Source: Mycobacterium sp. MBM (GTDB taxonomy: Bacteria > Actinomycetota > Actinomycetes > Mycobacteriales > Mycobacteriaceae). Taken from it: a DNA stretch of 64,000 bases. Location: NCBI GenBank assembly GCA_021648845.1, contig JAKJHY010000026.1, positions 16,773 through 80,772 on the forward strand, in the 5' to 3' direction. The notes beneath the pieces were generated by a model. That model was given only the letters and a program-made list of their open reading frames with translations. It ran no database searches and was not told the DNA's origin. The translations under genes and the position numbers were made by a program. Below are positions 61,118 through 64,000 of this stretch, piece after piece; position 1 is the stretch's first letter; each line of letters opens with the position of its first letter.

Positions 61118-62335
61118 TCAGGGCAATGCGCCGAACACCGGGTTGACCGCGGGTGCGGGCGCCGGCACCGGCTCTGCTGCCACCGGCGGCGGCAGCTGCT
61201 CGGCCGGGACAGGCGGCGGCGGAGCCGGCGCGAATGGCGGTAGCAGCCAGAACGGCGGCGGCGGTGGTGGTGGCGGCGGGGGCAGCACCTCCGGCGGGGC
61301 AACCGGCGCCGCGGGATCAACGGGTAGTGGTGCCGCGACCGGCACCGCGGGATCCGCGGCCGGCGGCACCGGCGCTTCGGCCACGGTCTCGGGCAGCTGC
61401 GGGACAGTCAACGGCACCGCGCTGACCGGCGGTTCGACCGCGGCGGGCGGCTGCGCGACCGGCTCGGGTTGCGGTAACGCCAGTTGCACCGGTGCGGTGA
61501 TCACCTCGTCGACGACCGGGGCCGGCGCGGGCGTGACCGCCAACGGTTGCACGGCAGGTGGCGCCGACGGCACCATCGCGGTGGTCTCGGCTATCGATGC
61601 CGAGGTACGCCCCGCGAGGGCGGCCTCCCCCGGTTGTCCGGCGCGCGCCCCGACGAACTGCGATCCGACCGCCACCACGGCGATCACCGCGGCAACAGCA
61701 GCCGCGGCGGCCATCGTCATCACCCGCGCACCGGGGCGCGGTGGCGCCCACGCCGGGACCGTCGGCCTGGGCACACCGAACCTGCGGGGCGTGCGGGCGG
61801 GTGCGGCCGGCTCGGGCGGCACGGCGTTGGTCAGCACGGCCTGCGCGGCCGAGTACGCGGGCCGCTGGGCGGCCTGGGGGCCCGCCGTCACGTCGTGGTC
61901 GACGAAATCGGCGATGTCCTCGGTCTCGGATTCCTCACCCCCGTCGCCGAGCAGATCCCCGAGCAGACCACACAGACCGTGGCGTTCCGGGCGCTCGGTC
62001 ATCGCATGTTCGCTGTCGCCGCGGGGCGTCGGGACGATCTGTCGCACCGAACGCACATCGCCGAAGCCGGCGGTGCGCAACTCCGCGAGCAACGCTCCCA
62101 CCTGGTCGGTGACATCGTCGCTGCAGCAGACGCCGATCGCAGAGATCGACCGGCCGCTGCTGGTGGCGATGGCCTGGGCGCCTCGGACCGCCGCGAGACA
62201 ACGTGCGATGAGTTCGTCGAGGTCGTGGACGACGAACTCGTCGTCGTCCACCGGCCGTCCTCCGGCCTTCGTGCCGTCAGTCAGGACCCAGCCGACACCC
62301 GCCGATGTCACGGACAGTCCAAGTACCGTCTTCAC
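61118..62335 (-). CDS. Proline-rich membrane protein with DUF7159-like N-terminus
   Basis: A 405-residue protein from GTG 62335 (MKTVLGLSVTSAGVGWVLTD). Residues 1-115 form a small alpha/beta domain typical of mycobacterial DUF7159 proteins. One membrane segment lies near residues 200-225 (VMTMAAAAAVAAVIAVVAVG). The outside half is a Pro/Ala/Val-rich low-complexity stretch with a run of ten prolines (PPPPPPPPPP then FWLLPPFAPAPPP). Cell-envelope spanning is likely. Its antisense strand is Gly-rich and open, so strand choice matters; the coding strand has the conserved domain. Confidence 0.8.
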   Translation of the reverse strand: MKTVLGLSVTSAGVGWVLTDGTKAGGRPVDDDEFVVHDLDELIARCLAAVRGAQAIATSSGRSISAIGVCCSDDVTDQVGALLAELRTAGFGDVRSVRQIVPTPRGDSEHAMTERPERHGLCGLLGDLLGDGGEESETEDIADFVDHDVTAGPQAAQRPAYSAAQAVLTNAVPPEPAAPARTPRRFGVPRPTVPAWAPPRPGARVMTMAAAAAVAAVIAVVAVGSQFVGARAGQPGEAALAGRTSASIAETTAMVPSAPPAVQPLAVTPAPAPVVDEVITAPVQLALPQPEPVAQPPAAVEPPVSAVPLTVPQLPETVAEAPVPPAADPAVPVAAPLPVDPAAPVAPPEVLPPPPPPPPPPFWLLPPFAPAPPPPVPAEQLPPPVAAEPVPAPAPAVNPVFGALP

Positions 62336-62552
62336 CCTCGGCCCCAACTCCCGTCTCGTGTGTGCATCCCACACATCATCGGACCCGGTCTGCGGGTCGC
62401 GACGAGCCTAGTTTGCTCGCTCGATCCCGGCATCTCGGCGAAATGTCAGCATCTGGCGTTGTGTACTCGCTTATCGACGGGAAAACAGCGAGCGTTACCA
62501 GGTCACGGACGCCTCGACGGGTAGGTGGGTGAAGCGGGGTGTGCCACGCACA

Positions 62553-62587
62553 CCGTGAGGTGAGTTCACGAAGAGTTCACCTCACGG
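62553..62587 (-). terminator. Hairpin downstream of the SQR gene
   Basis: An 11-bp stem (62553-62563 pairing with 62577-62587) with a 13-nt loop lies 7 bp after the SQR stop on the minus strand. There is no T-tract. Probable terminator of the rhodanese-SQR operon. Confidence 0.6.
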
Positions 62588-62594
62588 CGCGTCA

Positions 62595-63791
62595 TCAGGC
62601 CAAGCCCTTGAGCATCAGGTTCCAGTACATGAACGGCAGACCGTATTTCTTCAGGTACCAGTAGCTGCGGTGCGGCTTGGTCGGGTCCAGCAGCGGGAAC
62701 GACGGTTGCAGGTTGAGGTCGTAGTCGAATTCCGCCAGCAGCATGTCGTGCGAGGACGTCACGAGCGGGCACGAACCGTATCCGTTGTACTTCGCGGTCA
62801 GCGGCCGGCCCGCCAGATACGACTCGATGTTGTCCACCACCACCGGCGCTTGCTTGCGGATCGCGGCACCGGTTTTGGAATTCGGTGAGGACCCGGCATC
62901 GCCCAGGCTGAACACATTCCGATGGCGCACGTGCTGCATGGTGTGCTTGTCGATCTCGACGTACCCGTTGGCATCACCAGTGGACAGCGGGCTGGACTTG
63001 ATCCAGTCCGGTGCGGATTGTCGGGGCACGGCGTGCAGCACGTCGTAGGGCAGCATGCTGTCGGACCCGCTGTCCACACCCGACACCCGCACCTTGCGGG
63101 AGCCGGCGTCCACGGAGGTCACCTCGGCATTGGTGTGCACGGTGATGCCGTAGTCGGCGGCGACCGCTTCCAGGCTGTCGGCAATGGCCGGGATACCGAA
63201 CAGCCGCGGCGTCGGTACCACCAGGTGCACGTCGATATCCTTGAGTACACCTTGCCTGCGCCAGTGGTCGGCGGCGAGGTAGGCGATCTTCTGCGGCGCG
63301 CCGGCACATTTGATCGGCCCCGATGGCATCATGAATACCGCACTGCCAGAACGCATATTGCGAATGAACTCCCATGTGCGTGGGGCGAGGTCGAACCGGT
63401 AGTTCGAGGACACCCCGTTCCTGCCGAGCGCATCGCTCAACCCCTCGGTCCGGTCCCAGTCCAGTTGGATACCGGGGCACACCACGAGTACGTCGTACTC
63501 GTAGACCGCCCCGTCGGTACAGGTGACCGTGTTGTTGTCGGGGTCGACGGCGGCGGCTGCGTTCTTGATCCAGGTCGCCTGCTTGGGCATCACCGAGTCT
63601 TCGGACCGTTCGGTCGTCGACGCCTTCGCCTGGCCTGCGCCGACGAGTGTCCACAGCGGCTGGTAGTAGTGCTTGTTGGAGGGTTCCAGGACGGCGACAT
63701 CGGTGTGGCCCTTGCGCAGCAGTCGAGCGGCGACCGAGATGCCGGCGGTGCCGCCGCCGATGATCAGGATGTGATGCTTGGTCGTGGTCAT
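62595..63791 (-). CDS. Sulfide:quinone oxidoreductase-like flavoprotein
   Basis: A 398-residue FAD/NAD(P)-fold flavoprotein. The N-terminal FAD motif is IIGGGTAGISVAARLL, followed by PSNKHYYQPLWTLVGAG, characteristic of SQR. Candidate redox cysteines are C162 (GPIKCAGAPQK) and the Cys in GYGSCPLVT. Later HRNVFSLGDAGSSPNSKTGA closes the FAD site. It oxidises sulfide and reduces quinone, membrane-associated. GAAAG precedes the ATG at 63791, and the rhodanese gene lies 23 bp upstream. Confidence 0.92.
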   Translation of the reverse strand: MTTTKHHILIIGGGTAGISVAARLLRKGHTDVAVLEPSNKHYYQPLWTLVGAGQAKASTTERSEDSVMPKQATWIKNAAAAVDPDNNTVTCTDGAVYEYDVLVVCPGIQLDWDRTEGLSDALGRNGVSSNYRFDLAPRTWEFIRNMRSGSAVFMMPSGPIKCAGAPQKIAYLAADHWRRQGVLKDIDVHLVVPTPRLFGIPAIADSLEAVAADYGITVHTNAEVTSVDAGSRKVRVSGVDSGSDSMLPYDVLHAVPRQSAPDWIKSSPLSTGDANGYVEIDKHTMQHVRHRNVFSLGDAGSSPNSKTGAAIRKQAPVVVDNIESYLAGRPLTAKYNGYGSCPLVTSSHDMLLAEFDYDLNLQPSFPLLDPTKPHRSYWYLKKYGLPFMYWNLMLKGLA

Positions 63792-63814
63792 GGTGATCGG
63801 TTCTTTCTTTCAGC

Positions 63815-64000
63815 TCAGGCGTTTTGGTGTGTTTCTTCCCAGGCGTTGTAGCCGCCGAGGATGTCGCTGACGTCGGTGAATCCGTTTTGCCGCAACAGGC
63901 TTGCCGCGACCGAGGAGCGGTACCCGCCGGCGCAGTAGACGACGGTGGGGCGGGCGGGGTCGAGTTCGTCGAGTCGGGCGGGTAGTTGTCCGACCGGGAT
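63815..64000 (-). CDS. Rhodanese-domain protein, 5' end outside the window
   Basis: The last 61 codons of a rhodanese-type sulfurtransferase. The active-site loop is VVYCAGGYRSSVAASLLRQN with the persulfide cysteine, then GFTDVSDILGGYNAWEE. The full gene may be a beta-lactamase-fold persulfide dioxygenase fused to rhodanese, common next to SQR in actinobacteria, but the N-terminus is not in the window. Co-transcribed with the SQR gene 23 bp downstream. Confidence 0.9.
   Translation of the reverse strand: MPVGQLPARLDELDPARPTVVYCAGGYRSSVAASLLRQNGFTDVSDILGGYNAWEETHQNA

Noticed and set aside
61143..62411. Long plus-strand ORF, very Gly/Ala-rich, looking like a PE_PGRS or collagen-like protein.
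   Set aside because: It is the antisense of the proline-rich membrane protein: proline codons read backwards give glycine. It has no PE domain and no SD; the minus strand has the conserved N-terminal domain.

Overview
The window is high-GC actinobacterial DNA with dense gene packing, frequent ATGA/GTGA stop-start overlaps and no gene-free stretch over 300 bp. Gene content and order point to a fast-growing Mycobacterium (Mycolicibacterium). From about 1 to 40 kb the order matches, from memory, the M. tuberculosis block Rv1850 (ureC) down to Rv1814 (erg3), with species-specific insertions. The remainder (41-64 kb) is less conserved and more accessory. No rRNA, tRNA, CRISPR array, transposase or phage gene was seen.

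0-3.2 kb: urease structural genes ureA-ureB-ureC (ureC runs off the left edge) behind a PaaI-like thioesterase, then a possible siderophore-iron reductase with IdeR-type iron boxes at both ends. 3.3-15.7 kb, mostly plus strand: BlaI repressor and M56 peptidase, 6-phosphogluconate dehydrogenase, GuaB1, two CorC/HlyC membrane proteins, a conserved protein often labelled a glycosylase, malate synthase G, and a large membrane-anchored protein with a von Willebrand-like C-terminus. 15.7-31.5 kb, minus strand: glycine-cleavage P-protein under a tandem glycine riboswitch with two trailing genes, a patatin phospholipase, then the cluster SecA2 - PgsA2 - DUF881 - small basic protein - DUF881 - GcvH - GarA - MerR - bifunctional nuclease - MerR. 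31.6-40 kb: SbmA/BacA-type ABC transporter, KstD-like flavoprotein, VOC protein, TetR regulator, F420-type nitroreductase, secreted serine protease, DAO-type oxidase and sterol-desaturase-like protein.

40-52 kb: a carboxylesterase with an in-frame 27-bp repeat, a pair of SMR efflux subunits, an MFS transporter, MalQ, a secreted PASTA-like protein beside a Ser/Thr kinase, NUDIX and GDSL hydrolases, and several small mycobacterial exported or unknown proteins. 52-61 kb is a catabolic island: an acyl-CoA synthetase, a carotenoid-cleavage-type oxygenase divergent from a TetR regulator, and a second TetR regulator divergent from a tightly coupled five-gene operon (Rieske oxygenase alpha subunit, NTF2-like protein, AhpD/CMD-like protein, second NTF2-like protein, cytochrome P450). 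Both divergent promoters carry paired palindromes that look like TetR operators. 61-64 kb holds a proline-rich membrane protein and a rhodanese plus sulfide:quinone oxidoreductase pair that continues off the right edge.

The most unusual items are the Rieske/NTF2/CMD/P450 operon with its two 18-bp operators, the orphan iron box overlapping the stop codon of the iron-reductase-like gene, a 50-codon ORF translationally coupled to the first CorC gene, and a related short repeat expanded in frame inside two unrelated genes (pgsA2-like and the carboxylesterase).
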